NCBI GenBank assembly: GCA_030734395.1
Contig: JAUZTG010000036.1
Coordinates: 744,001-808,000 of the forward strand
Direction of reading: 5' to 3'
DNA from: Sarocladium kiliense
Taxonomy: Eukaryota > Ascomycota > Sordariomycetes > Hypocreales > Sarocladiaceae
DNA length: 64,000 nucleotides
Positions within the stretch are counted from its first letter, which is position 1. Every line of letters begins with the position of its first letter. Below the pieces are notes generated by a model. That model did no database searches and was not told the origin of the DNA. It saw only the letters and a list, made by a program, of their open reading frames with translations. This document shows positions 47,526-60,503 of this stretch, in pieces. The translations under genes and the position numbers were made by a program.

Positions 47526-48113
47526 TGTCAACACCTCATTCTAGAACGAAGATACATATTCGTACTGGAATGGCTGGCTGTTTGCCGCCGCATCTGCAGC
47601 ACGACTTCGTTGGGTATGCGTTAAATCCTTCCTCACACTTCAGCCTACTTGTCATCTGAGCGAAGCACCATTTGACATCACGAAGACTTTGTGATAAAGG
47701 TATCATTTGGTCTCGGAGAATGCTGCATGTGCCTTTACTATTGTCCAGAGAACTTATCACTGCCGGTTCAAACCCCCGCAACTGTCGGCTGCCAGCATTT
47801 GTTCCAGCCGCTGCGAGCACCCGCGGCAACTGGCAGCAGCTGGCAGTCTTCATATCTAGTGAATGATGTAATGTGAGCACAAGGCAGCTGTGCGACTGGG
47901 TGAATGAAGTATTAAGTCAGTCATCTTTCCTAGTACCACTTGCATCCCTCCCTCGCATCTTCTTCTTCCCCTCTCTCATCCCTTTCCGAACACCACTCAT
48001 CAACCATCCTATCCCGCGAGGCTTCTACTCTACCAGATCACTCATTCATCAATCTATCCTCAAAGATAGAAACATCCCCTTCTTTCAACTCCATCCAGTT
48101 GAAATCCACCATC
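47526..48113. other. Intergenic, promoter of the MYND gene
   Basis: About 590 bases; the last 170 are CT-rich (TCCCTCCCTCGCATC) and likely core promoter and leader of the MYND gene. No gene seen. Confidence 0.55.
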
Positions 48114-48870
48114 ATGGGTCGCTGGGGAAGTCGTAAGAACCACATCACACAACCCCGTTACCACCAAACTAACATCCACGCCACAAAGGCCTCTTCGAAT
48201 GCGATCAAGATCGCGACATGTCCTACGACCTCGACTATGTCTTCAAATCCCACAACCTCCAACTCGGCGACCTCCCCTTCGAGCCCCCCACCAGCACCCT
48301 CCTCGCCCAAACCCGCGAGAAGCTCGACTCCGGCGGCCTCGCCGACCAAATCCTCGAGAATTGCCGCTCCCGCGAGAACGACGGCGACCTCTACGGCGGC
48401 ACGTACCGCACCATCCTCGCCGGCGCCCTCATCATGTGTGCCGGCGCCAAGATCAAGCCGGAGGATATCAAGTATCTTCGTGAGGCTGTGCCGCAGGTTG
48501 ATTGTAGGTATGGCTACGCTTTGCCCATTGGTGACTTCGGGTTGCGGCACGCTGGGAAGGTGCAGTTTGTTGCTGCACTGGATCACTATGTAGCTGGCAC
48601 GCCTCGGAACTTCGTCACGGAGAGCTGCAATACTTGCGGGAAGATTGGGGCCGATATTGGTGCTCCTGTGAAGAAGTGTGCTGGGTGTGAGCTGGTCTGG
48701 TACTGTGACAAGGTACGTGAGCGACATCATTTCGCGCCAAGAAGAACAGCAGAATAGAGTTTGACACGAATCAGGAATGCCAACGCAAGGACTGGAAGAA
48801 GCACAAGCCTCACTGCATGACCTTGGAGCAGAGGAGCCAGGGCAGGCCCTTCGTCATGCTCAATGTCTAA
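48114..48870 (+). CDS. MYND zinc-finger protein
   Basis: Three exons (48114-48132, 48189-48712, 48775-48870) give 212 residues. Exon 1 is only 19 bases (MGRWGS plus one base); the splice restores MGRWGSRLFECDQDRD, an N-terminus I recognise from fungal MYND-type proteins. The C-terminal MYND finger spans the last intron, with ligands C147, C150, C164, C167, C173, C177, H185 and C189 in the standard order (WYCDK-ECQRKDWKKHKPHC). MYND fingers bind proline-rich peptides rather than DNA. The middle (about 40-140) is an alpha-helical region of unknown function. No SET domain is present, so it is not a SMYD methyltransferase. The 56-nt first intron is GTAAGA...AAAG. Confidence 0.87.
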
Positions 48871-49589
48871 GATGTGACGCTGCCCCAAGTCAGTGTCCAG
48901 ATGGGGGCAGGAAGTGAACGGACCAGCGAAAAATTGGTGAAACGTTGGTATCAAGTCAAAGAGGATTCGGCTGTCAAAAATGGTGTAAGCCATAAACATG
49001 TACGGAACAGGTTTTGCTTTCTAAGCCGGTGGCTCATCACCCCGATGCTACGTCGGCATTTGATACACCTGGTGTGGCTGCAGGAATGTTCGATGTATTA
49101 ATATTATCGTCTCCTAACATCTGTCTCCCCAATTCAAATATGCCCGTGGTTCAAATTCGCCCGCTGGGGAATCTCAGAGCTCGTGCACGTCGTGTCCATC
49201 GATGGAGAAGTGGATCTGCTCAGCTCGTCGACACTCGGGCGAAGTCCTCATGATGTACTGCTTCAGTCTGTTCGAGGAAGTACAGTCGTGGAACAGCGGC
49301 CACTCGCATCTCGGCGTGCCGTGGCTCGAAACCGTAGACAGGAGAGCCGGTCTAATCCAGCCCACGACACCAAAGCTGGCGTGTCCTTAGCCTGAGATTG
49401 AGGGAGATAGAGTCCGGCAAAGGCCACGCAGGGAGCCTTGCGTCCCCATGCTTGGCTGTCCAGCTGCATCTCCTTCGCCTCGTGGGCCTTGATGCTGTCC
49501 ATTCGTCGGTGCCGTTCGAGTTCTCCTCAGAATTAAACCGGCAAGTCGCCAATTCAAAAGCGCGTTTCATCACCGTAACCACTCTACGC
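48871..49589. other. Intergenic between convergent genes
   Basis: About 720 bases between the stops of the MYND gene (+) and the Zn2Cys6 gene (-). Frames on both strands are short and overlapping; nothing supported. Confidence 0.55.
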
Positions 49590-51966
49590 TCACCCCCCAT
49601 CATCCTCCCCATCCTCATAATGCACCGTCAACCCCATGTTCCCCAACTTATCCTTCAACGCAAACCCATGCTTCTCAATCCCCTTCTCCCCGCCTTGGAC
49701 CCCACGCCCTTCCTCTCCCCCTCCCCTCAACCACCTCTGCAACCTCAAAGCCCTCCTCGCCGCATCGATCGCCACATGCCAATTCTCCACCGCCATATTC
49801 ATCAACCCCGGTATCAACATAGTCTTGATGAACCGCGAGGCAGCATGTCCATGACCGCTGGGAGCAATGGCCGTGATGACCCAAAAGAGGATCCCGACGG
49901 TGGTATAGCTTGCGTCGGTTTGGTTCCGCCAGGTGAATTGCCAGAGATATTGGAAGTCGGAGGGGGAGCAGGCGGTGCCGAGGGACTGGCGTTGGGAGAT
50001 GGCGCGGCAGTAGATAAGGGCGGTTTTGCGAATCCAACTGTAGATTGGATCGGGGGGAAGACCTAGAAGTTCGGCTGGGCTGCTGTGCGAGGAGGAGCTG
50101 GAGTCTTTGGCAGGTGAACTGCTGTACGTTCTTTCCTCGGAGCTTTCTCGAGAAGGATGCTCGGGAAGTTGTAGGATTTCTTGGGGGAGGGAGTCGAGGC
50201 GTTTCTGGATCCAAGAGACTGTGGAGGATAGCTTGTTTGGATCGGTATGTTCGTGGTTGTTGTCAAGACCGCTCAGTACGGTTTCGATAAGGATTCGCAT
50301 GTCATCGAGAATCGCTGCCGTGCTGGGATGCATACGTGCCGGCAACGAGCTTGCAAAAGTTGGCCATCCTGATACAAAGGGTGAGTTAAGTGAAGTTTGG
50401 AAGGGAACCATGATCGGGTCCTCAAACTCGAATTCCGGTCGATCGAAGATCTCAGTTTCAGTTTCGTGAGACAGTGCCATCCCAATGTCGTGCCTACCAC
50501 GTGCCATGCCTGTCAGCATCTGTCTCACTACTAATTAACCGCGATTCCACTCACATCAGTATTAACTTGGCTAGGAAGCCGTGCATCCCTAAGTTCTGCA
50601 ACCCTTCTCTCATACGAATGATCATCTTCAGCCCTAGCATATGCGCTCGCAAATCACTGGTCGCGCCCCAGTACCACTCATCGATGACAAGCTGTGAAAC
50701 AGCGAGTACCACCACATCAGAGCACTGTGTCTTCTCCGTGCGAAGATTGTGGTTCAGCATCTGATACACGGTCCCCTTGTAAGCCATGGTCAATGTCTTT
50801 GGCACATGACCTGTCTCTCTGAGAAAGCAAGCTGAGGTATAGAGGATAACATGGAGCATCAGAGGGTCCTGTATTGTGAAGGGAATCCAGTGACGCATAA
50901 AAGCATTATCAGGGCCAGGATTGCCGTCTATTGATACTTTAAATCGGCTTAGGAGTTGGAGGTCTGGCATTATAGCATCAGTACTGCTAAGTCGTTCACA
51001 TGTGATGAGATTGCGCACTGGGTGTGAAGCTATGGATGGGATCGAACAGCTGACTTACGCGTGCGAACCAGCTCCTGGTTAAGCCTCGTCGGTGCCATCG
51101 GGAGGTGTCTCAGGTCATCAAAGTAGCTTCCAACGGGCTTCGCGGGTGGGATTGAGTCGTGAACAGTCCTCATTATCAAGTCCTTATTGATGTCCCAATC
51201 GTTGCGCATGAAGTTCACTGCCTTGAATTGCTCCCGTACGATCTTTCGGATAGCTTGGTTGATGGTCTTGGAGGCGATGGCGGTCTGGTGGTCTGTCGTT
51301 AAAGGGGTGAAGGGTTTCCATGGATCCGGGCTGCCGTGGTCTGTATGAACATCTGAAATCGAAGGCCAGGAGCCAGATGGGCTCTTTCCGTCGCCGGCAT
51401 CCCGCTTGATCGCCCGGGTTGGAAGCTCGATCTGAATAATGGCATCCTGCACCCCGGCATATTTGAGGTGCGAGTATGGGCCGTTGGTATCGGTCACACC
51501 CAACGTAGGGTCTTCTGAAGTCTGAGCCCCTGTCCGCTTGGATCTTCCAGGAGGTCCAGCAGTTAGCAGAGCTCGGAGTGAAGGATTGATCTATCTGAGA
51601 CAGAAAGGACCCGATAGCACGCAAGGGCATGGGGGGATCTGCGGACCTCTTTGACACTTTCGTATCGTACTCGCAGATGGGCTGTGGAAATCTGCGAGAG
51701 CAATTGGTGCACGGCTTGCCCTGGTTACACTGCATATGATCAGTTACATACTGCCGCCTCGCTTGACAGAACCGGGGCAACACAATCACATGTGAAAAGC
51801 AAAGCTGCGTCAAGCTCAAGCCCTCGAATCGGAAAGCTCGGGGTCATACCTTTTGCTTGCGTCGACGGCATTCGGTACAAGACAAAGACGGCCTCTCAGG
51901 TCTCTTCCGAGAAGACGGAGATGATACGTTCTCCTGCTGCAGCTGCTGCTTCTGGCCTCCGGACAT
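49590..51966 (-). CDS. Zn2Cys6 fungal transcription factor
   Basis: Reconstructed exons on the minus strand are 51966-51850, 51729-51621, 51529-51059, 51017-50555 and 50493-49590, giving 687 residues. The binuclear cluster is split by intron 1: C30, C33 (SCTECRRRKQK), then C40, C46, C49 and C58 (CNQGKPCTNCSRRFPQPIC). Spacing is 2-6-5-2-8, normal for GAL4-type DNA binding. The middle and C-terminal region has the long helical pattern of fungal transcription-factor effector domains (MLHVILYTSACFLRETGH, VVVLAVSQLVIDEWYWGA, TVGILFWVITAIAPSGHGHA). Other introns are secured by frame closure, but the second (51620-51530) is less certain, since an acceptor at 51515 would also fit. Located between the MYND and patatin genes with no obvious pathway cluster, so the target is unknown. 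Confidence 0.86.
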
Positions 51967-53799
51967 CTCGAACCTGGTCCCTCCTTCGACGCCACATTGG
52001 AGGGAGGAGGGGCTACCCTCTTGCCGAATGATTGGCTGGTCCTAACAGACCGCAGATGAAGCACAGGCCGGGGCAATATCCCTCAGAACCTGGTCAATTG
52101 AAGACTGGGGGAGGAAGTTTGAAGAATGAGCTGATTTGGTCAGATGGGTGTGGCAAGGTTGGTGATGCAGGTTGCCAGCGATTGGAGGTGCACAGAGACG
52201 TTTGGTGTGGCGTAGTGAGTGAGGTTTGGAAAAGGCCAGGGTCAAGGGGGAAGGATGAGCTGCGTCCGGAAAGATGCAGGGCCCCGTCGATGTCGTTGGG
52301 TATCACTGCCGGAATGTCACGGTATCAAGTGCAGTTTCGGCTCGGGTCTACAGGTCGAGAGGAAGTGATGGTTCGGGCCTTGGGAGGTAAATGGGTGAGG
52401 CGTTGGGCCGGCCGTTGGTGGTGCTGGTGCCGGTCGTGTGTGGTGCGTGCTGCCGTAGTGGTGGGTGGAGGAGGAGTGAGTGGATGGACCAGGGGCCTAG
52501 AGCTTGGAGAGTGGGGAGCAAGACGATGAGGAGGGGCCAAAAAACGGCCATGGAGACCCAGTATTGATCGACGAGGCTATGAGAAGGGTACAGAAATTAT
52601 ACACAAGGTTTCACGGCCAAGGCAGTGACGACGTGGTGGGCGGAAGAGGGCAATGCCTCCCCGTTGGCCACAAATCCTTGGTCCAAAGCCATGCTAGGAT
52701 TGCCTGAGGATCACCTGCGCCAGCCAGCCCATAGCGCCGCCAAACCCATAGCCTTTCAGGCAAGGCGCCCTCAACGATCGCCCAGAACTACCTCAAGGGA
52801 CCTTAGGTCATTGACTATTACTAGCATGCAGTGCCCTTACTCAAGGGAACTCGGCCGGTTTGGTTCTGGAGACTGCTTTGCTAATAACGCGCAACCTCAT
52901 CCTCCGAGCTAGCCACCCATCAGCTGGACCAGCACCCGTCCTAACACGCCCCGCTCTAGATCGTGATAGCTTCTCCCCTAGCGAGCGGCAATTCGACCAA
53001 GGTATCCCGTCTTATAATCCATTGACTTAAGATCATCTTGGCATACGTTTAGGGCCAGCAGGGATAAATTATTTTGCCACGGGAACAACTGCCCAGGTGG
53101 TCAGTGCAGCAGCTGAGTTCCTTTCAAGGCCGCATGGCACCTGCATGAACTACCGTCCCCCGTTCTGATCACTACTTGAATCATGTCATATCTCCATAAT
53201 CTGGGCTGACTGACAGGAATGATAAGCTATGGTGCTGACCATTCGCCTTCTGGGAAGTAGTAAATTGCGCCACTTGATCCATCATCTCCACCAATTTCAC
53301 TCAACAAACGTCTCTAGCAAAGTGTCGGCACTATCCGAGGTGGCCAAGCATCCACTCAACAGGGCTGATCATGATGAGGTGGCCTTGAGGTTTTGGTTTA
53401 AGTTGACCCATTGCGGAGATTGCAAACCTCCCAACGACTCAGCATCTTCTGACAGTCACGTCATCGTCGTTGTCAAATGCGAGCAGGTCGGGGTTCGAAG
53501 TCAATTGAGAAAAATACATCAAATTCGTCAGACGTACCATATAATAACATAGAAGCGGTGCATCAGCTTGCAGCCGTGGTATCTCCAGACGCAATGAAGC
53601 AACAAAGAAACAAACGACGAACAACAAGAACAATCCATTGAAGCCCCAATGTGCAAAAGTTTCCAACGCCCACGACCGCCCTGCTGTGTTTAGGCGAGCC
53701 TTTGAGTTGAAGCAATCCGTATATGTGACAAATAATCCACTGCCATCATCCTCCCGCCTTCCTTGTCGCATTTTATCATTTCTCGTCCATGTGCTGCCT
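51967..53799. other. Intergenic
   Basis: About 1.8 kb between two minus-strand genes, including the promoter of the Zn2Cys6 gene and the 3' end of the patatin-like gene. A 165-codon plus-strand frame at 52032-52529 is Gly/Arg/Trp-rich with no motif and is not called. Confidence 0.5.
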
Positions 53800-55755
53800 C
53801 TAACGTCCCCTGAGGTCAGGTTTCCGCGCCATGTTCACGGGTGGCGGAGCTTCATCTACCGGGTAAGGAGGTGTAGCTGTCCGCATGTCTTGCTGCCGCT
53901 CAGGGAGTGGCGTTTTCGGTGGTAGCGGCGGCGGCTCGATCCTTGTCGGGGGCAGTACGGTCTGTTTCGGGACTGGTGGTGGTCGAGGATGCTCATCCGG
54001 GCTCATGATGGCAATCTTGTCGTTGCCTGAGGCGGTTCGGTATTGGCTCGGTGTGGGCGCGTGACCAAGGAGGCGATCCGGATCGTCACCAGGAGTAGGT
54101 GTGCCGCTGGATAGTGGTGATGCCCCGTTTGGAGGGTGTAAGTGTTCTTGTGATCTTAAGCTTCGAGGTGATCCTTGTCTGTGCGGGTGTGCGACATTCA
54201 AACTGTCCGATGCCCCGGAGTCAAATGATGGCCTGCTCGGAGACTGCGCATATGAAGGGCTTGGTGGAATGTCGCCAGGCAGCTCCACCGCAAAGGGGTT
54301 CTCCATCGTCGTGGAGGATGTTGACTTAACGATTTCAGGTACACCGCTGCGTAGCGCACGATCATATCGTATCTTGGTCTTGTGAATCTTGGCCAGCTTA
54401 GTCGAGATCCCACGTACCATCTTCTGTTCATCGTGTCGTGCCATGTATCGCCTCGTGCTGGTGCTGATCTCGCCCAGCCTGTTCCACTCGTTCATTCCGA
54501 ATTCTCCCACACCAATTTCTACGTTTAATCGGTAGTAGTTGTCGACCAGGACACCTCGTTGAGCAAGATATTCCCGAGTCATGAATTCGTGGATCGTCTC
54601 GCAGTTCTCGATCTTGGCGATTAACCGCTTTCGCGCCTCTGCAAATTCACCAAGAAAGCCCTCGTACCACAAATGCTGGTTCGAATCGCTGCTCTTCGGT
54701 CTCTTTCCTGTACCAACACTGACAAAGACCCCAACATCTCTTCCCGGCCATTCGTTCACCACGGCTTCGTCCAGTGCCTCTGGTGCTGGATTGAAGGTGC
54801 CGGCGCCATCATCATGGAAGACAGACTGACCAATCTGGATGGGCTTGAAGGCAAGTCCAACTGCAGATGTAGCGCGGCCGGCTTGCCAGATCGTGCAATC
54901 GAATTCGGGCGGAGGTTCGTGTCTCGAATCGTACGTGCGAAGCAGAGCAGGTGGAGCGCCCTTTGGCGAACCCTTATAAACAGCTGTAACAGCGCTACGA
55001 CAAAGTCAGCATGTCCCGATTGTGAGGGTAGGTATAGTCTCGTCAAACTTTGGTTGAGCTTACGTCTTAGTGCGGTGCTCCCGCGGGTCATATAGTTTCG
55101 TGTTCGGGTCACCACCTCGTGAGTTGAACATAGGTCTCGCCATCTGGGCTGCTGGGCTGCGCGCACTGAAGCTCACGGTACTCGCATTGCTGAGGTTTCT
55201 CCGAGGGTGCCCAGCGGATTGGCGACCAGCACTCAGAGGGTTGATGAGATCAGCCTCGGACGCAGCATCGTCAGCGCCAGCTCCCGTGTTCGCGCGAACG
55301 GCTTCCTTGATGACCTCTTCGAGCTTGCTAGCTTTGAACAACGTCGATCGGTACGGAATGCCGGCAATAGTCTTGTCTGTCTGGAAGACTCGGCGCGTCA
55401 TCTGGACGTATAGCTCCTTGCATGTCTCGAGATCGAGCCGTAGTCGTCCAAGCATGAGGGCAATGAGGCCGCCGGTGCCTGTTCCGACGATGAGGTCGAA
55501 GTGATCGCATGGTTTTGGGATTTCGTGACGTCGAGGGGCGCGACCTTCTATCTCGACGAAGGTTCGGTGCATGAGTTCCTGGATGATGATCATTGTGGAA
55601 TAGCCACGAACACCGCCGCCATCTGCACAAAATTCATCAGCTTTATGCTAGGAAGGCTAGGTTGCGACGAGGATGGACATACCCAAACTGAGGACGCGCA
55701 GCGGCGGGCCCTTTGTGGTATCCCGCCGCTTGACGCCGTAGGCGTCCTCTGGCAT
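53800..55755 (-). CDS. Patatin-like protein lacking the canonical nucleophile Ser
   Basis: Three exons on the minus strand (55755-55683, 55622-55064, 54994-53800) give 608 residues. The patatin fold is clear. The oxyanion-hole loop D25-G-G-G-V-R-G is rebuilt by the first splice. FDLIVGTGTGGLIALMLGRLRL follows, then the dyad Asp in FHD-D273-G-A-G. In active patatin lipases the elbow is GxSxG; here it reads G71-T-G73-T-G75, so the expected Ser is Gly73. Between the elbow and the DGA motif is an insertion (about 120-190, rich in Ser/Ala/Asn). After about 420 the protein is Pro/Ser-rich and probably disordered (PPPLPPKTPLP). No NACHT, WD40, TPR or ankyrin region is attached. It may be a pseudoenzyme or use another nucleophile. 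Divergent from the caspase-like/C2H2 gene. Confidence 0.88.
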
Positions 55756-58700
55756 AGCTAATTAAGCGTGTAGGCGACTGTCTGTGGTTGCGCTGTTCAG
55801 ATGTGTTGACTGGCGAGGTGATGAGGCTGGAGAGGGGCAGGTATGCTGTGACGTCGTGAAGCAGTAAGGTTGGGTTACGTGCGCAAGTCAGCCACAAGAC
55901 AGGTGATGACTAGTTGAAAAGTCAAAGCAGACAGAGACGGCAGACTCGGAATCTGAAAGCCAGTGGAGTATCCGAGGGAGGCAGCTCGTCGAAGGCAAAT
56001 GCCGGCAAGACGGATGATGGCGAGTTGGGAAAGGTTCAGGCCAGCGGTTCGACAGCAACGGGCAGGAACAGGAACAGCGTCCATGCCAGTGCAGGCGGGT
56101 GGTGACTCGTTGCGTGCCCAGCGGGTGAAAGTGGGGCCTCCTCGGGGGCTTATGCTCAGTGACGCTAAGCCCTGGAGCTGCGCGGTCCCAACCAAACAAA
56201 AGCGCTGGAGCAATGCGACCTTGAGGGGGCGTCCACTGTCTTTCCTGACGTAGTAGGTATGTCGCCCTTGGGCAAATAGGCCGATCTTGGCCTGACTGGG
56301 ATGGTATTCGTTCAAGATTTATTTTAGCAACGTCAGGAGGCGAGAAGGCAAAATGAACATCAACGATGGGACAGAAACAATCGTGCCGTCTTTGGGACCA
56401 GTGGTAGAGCTCCTGATATCACATAAGATCGTGTGCTGACTTCAGGGTGGAGATGGACTGTTCCAGTGCTCACCGAGAGCTAAACAAACCTCGTATCACA
56501 GCGGACTGACCCGTATCAGGTAGGTATTCGGATGGCGCCCAGCTTTCAGCCTGTCAGCCGGCTTATGCTTTGCAGCGTGCAAAACGGCAGGCATCCACTC
56601 AAGCAGTGGTGAAATGCGACTTCAGCAATAGTAAAGACGTTAGGCGATGTTGCATCTGCAATGCAGCCAGCCTGACATCGTCACAGTGAGGTTGGCCGCG
56701 AAAAGGGTGCCCATTTCTTAGGTCGAGGCTGTGCTCTCTTGGCGAGTCGATGATCAAGGGGTTCATGTAGACATGCTGCCTGCTGGTTGATCAGCATGAC
56801 CAGTATCGGCTCTCCGACAGGCGTATCTTCATTTTCTGGTGACTCACCATGTAAATGCCATTTCAGACAGCAAACAACACTTTCGTCAAGCTGTCTCAAC
56901 GGTCCTAACCGAAGCTGGACAACAGACACCAAGGTGGTGAGGAATCATCAGCCTAGATGCGCCACTGTCAAATTCCCCGCCTCGCACCAAGAGCCGTGTG
57001 GCTGTGTGCGCCACATGTCTTGCCAGTCGTCCAATCATGGCCATCAGCGAACCGAAGATATCGGATGGCGACCCAAGTGATGGTGCCAGAGGCGAGGATG
57101 AAAACTAGGATCTGTCTGGCCGTTTTGTTGCAATAGCAGTCTTAGATTGGTTTACCCTGCGAATTTCAGCATCCGTCTCCAACCTGATCCTGACAAGATG
57201 CGACATCGGACAACGGGGCTTGCTAGCCGATCTATTCCCAGCTATAAATCGTCGACAGACTTGCGTAGCCTGATGTTTCAATGTCGCCAGTAATAGCAAC
57301 AAGGCCAGGGTCTGCAACGAGGCCAGGATGGGCTGCCTCTCGACTAGTTCGACTCACACTGCGCACTAGACAATTTGCGTCCAGACAATTTCGACAGATA
57401 TGTTCTTTGGGGAAAGCTCGCCGTGGTTGCACGATGTTGTTTGGCGAGAACTAGCATAGAGCCATCCTTTGGGCGTAACTGCTGATTCACGAACGTGATT
57501 GACCTCACGAGGTACCTGTAGTAAAACAGCTCCTTGCAGCTGAGGGCACGGCACTGGCAAGGCTTTGACCGCCTCACCCATGATCGTGAGGCCACCCTCG
57601 CATATCTCGATTGTGGCTCTGAGACATGCAGCATCGGAAGTGTCCTTGGACCCCGTGCTAAACTGGTGGTACGTGTACTCCTTGAGCCACGTTCCACCCC
57701 CTACCATTGAGCTTGTTTGGCGCCATTCTGCTCAATTGGGCAGCGCTGACAGAGGCTGATTGGGTAACACCCCTCTCTTCAAGGGTGCCAGCCCCGACTT
57801 TTCTGTGAACGACAAGCTGCCCAGCCTAGCCTCGCACAAATGTCAATTCCCGTACCTCCCAGAGTCTTGATGCATATGGGCCAAGCAACTACCGACTGCA
57901 ACGGAGGACACAAGCGAGATTGATGTGCCGTATGCTCAAGGGAGACCACTTATCCAATCTTTCGCAGGATCTTGATATGAAGCTCGAGTTGATGTCACAG
58001 AGTTGGGTACAAGCAGCCGGTGTCCAAAACGGAAACGTAGAGGGGTGAGCCATGTAGAGGACGACAGGGTGGTGGGGAAGGCTGCGGATTGGCAGCCAGG
58101 GTCGAGAACACGCGTCTCCCACCCACCTCTTCCGAGGTGTTTTCACAGTTTGAGAGGCCTCGGACTGTCTGTAACTTTGTGAGGAGTGGTGGGTTTCTGC
58201 CGGTCATTCCGTGTCCTTTTGGGCGTGGTTTAACACAGCCAGCCCCCAGATATAGGCAGTGCATCGATCGCATATGTGACTGAACAGGCCGCTTTCACAG
58301 AATCGCAGTTCGTAGCAAGTTTGCTCACGACTGGCGGAGCAATTGGCTACGAAATTGCACTGTGGGCAAGCGCGAGGCTGATGCTGACCATAATTGGGGT
58401 TGCAAAAACCTAGGTGTTAGGCCGGTATCCCCTGTCGGGGTGGTTTACCTGAAAAGCATTGGAACGAGGGCGAGACGCTTGTCAATCAAAGCGGCAGAGC
58501 CCTGGCAGAAACAGAGTTTCCTCCAGGCGCGGAAGAGGCAGGTTGGGTGACGGTGAGTGGTGCATTGCTGGCGATGGTCAAGTCGATTTTACAGGGTCCT
58601 GAAGGACGGCCACCAATCAACCTGGGGGTTCTCCGCACACACGGCCTGGGCTGGTGGACAAGGGCAAGACAGTAGAGAGGGTCGAGAGGGTCGAGAGGGG

Positions 58701-60503
58701 TTCCGATGGCACCAGGGAAAGAGCTTGACCAGCCGATCGTGGGTGGGATTCACAGCGAAGTGGGCAGGGTTGCCGAACAGGACCCCAGTAGTAGGTTGGT
58801 TGACGATGGAATAGTGAGCGCTTCGTGGGCGGGACCCGGCTGTGCATGCGTTGCGGGCGTTTGGAGATGTTGCACTGAATCGCCACACAGGAGGGAGTTT
58901 GGTTTGCGAGTGGTTCTTACGCACAACGAGACGGTCAGTGACAAGAGGTCAGGCAGGTGCACAGGGGCATGCCAGCGAAAGCATCGACTCCGGTTGGTTC
59001 ACTGGTGGCCCCGGAGAGGATGGCGCGGTCGATTGTCCGTAGAGTAGTGATGATGTCTGATCTCAGCCTGATTGGCACCTCGCTGGCCAACAGGCCGTGG
59101 TGCCGCTAAAATAGGGCAGGAGCAGCAAGGGCATGTATGGTCCTGCCGCCCGTGCTTTGGAACGGGCAGGAACGAAGGAAGAAGCCGCCTTGATCGGAGG
59201 AAGGAGGGAAAGAAGGTAGGCACATCCTTCACCGTACCTGCCTCCCATGTTGTGCCAGGCCAGGCCATGCCATGTCTATCGGCGGCTGCCCTTGTCTCCC
59301 ATCCAAATGGAGGATTAGTACTATCTCTCCGGTGAAGAAGTTGGAGCCAGAGGCAACTGCAGGCGGGGTCGGCCCTGCTGCTGGCTGCATTGGGTACCTT
59401 AGGTCGGGAGCTGGCCGCCCAATTGCAGTGATGCAAATCGTGGCATGGATGGATTCAAGGTCGCTCTGCACTCGGCTGTTGATGCGTCAATTCCAAGCTT
59501 TGTGGCCTGGCCCTGCCTGCCCTGCCCTGTCTGCTTGCGCGCCTCCACTGTGAGTGCTGGACCTCTTCCGCCACGGCAACACACGCACGCATGCACCCTC
59601 ACACCCTGTTCTCCAGGTACGCAGTTGCACTCACTTACTGGCTCGTTTGGTTTCGTAGGTTTCCACATCGTCCTGCTTCTCTCTCCCCGTCCGTCCCCCT
59701 CGCTCGCTCCAGCACATGTTTGCCCCACCGTCCCGCCGCCAGGTCCAGTGCCACAGCCTCGCCTAAAGCCTCGAGGACCCCTTCACCCTTGGTTCCTTTT
59801 GGGTATGGGGGGTGGTGGTGCTGCTGCTGGTCCGTTTTGTCGTCGTCCTCACTCTCCTCTCCTCTCACTCCGACTTTCTTCGTTCCAATCTTGTCCAGGC
59901 TTCGTCTTGCCTGTCGAGCCCATGAATATAGCTCCTCCTCCTCGCTGCTCTGGACGGCGTCGACTCTAGCCATTGAATCCAGCACGGGCGTAGCCAGCGC
60001 ACACACACACCTCCGATCCCCGCCATTCCGCCCTCCCGTCCCATCATCTCGCGAGCGAGTTTCGAGGCCACGACAGCACGCCCAAGCTATTCTGCTCTCA
60101 GTCCTTTTCTCTTCCTTCTTCTGATTCTCGCCTGCTTAACTTTTGACGCCAAGCGCCACCTTTTTGAACATTTGAACTTCTCTGCCGGCCTCGACTCTCA
60201 GCTCAGAAACCCAGCCCTGATCTGCCTCGCTTGTGCCCGAATCGCCAGCTCCTCCGTCCTCGGCTGGTCCGCACCACCCACCATCCGCTATCGCGCTCCG
60301 GCAGTCGTGCGTGCCCCCTCACCACCGTCTGCTTCACTTGAGACTCTCTGCCCCGGATTGGCGGGTGATTTTTTTGCCGTTATTCGGCTTCCCGATTTAT
60401 GTCTGATGCATTCGCTGCATCTGCACTTTGTTGCTTATTAGACTTTTGACTGCCTGCCCGTACCTGACCGTTACCGGCCGTTGCATGGCTCAACCGTTAC
60501 TAG
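55756..60503. other. Large intergenic interval between divergent genes
   Basis: About 4.7 kb between the start codons of the patatin-like (-) and caspase-like/C2H2 (+) genes. No gene is supported. A 113-codon minus-strand frame at 57366-57707 has protein-like composition but no recognisable motif. From about 59500 to 60480 the plus strand is rich in C and T, like the leader before the bZIP gene, and probably serves the gene at 60504. Confidence 0.5.

Noticed and set aside
56395..56470. AGTGGTAGAGCTCC resembling a tRNA D-arm
   Set aside because: No matching T-arm (GGTTCGAxxCC) or acceptor stem at the right distance; not a tRNA.
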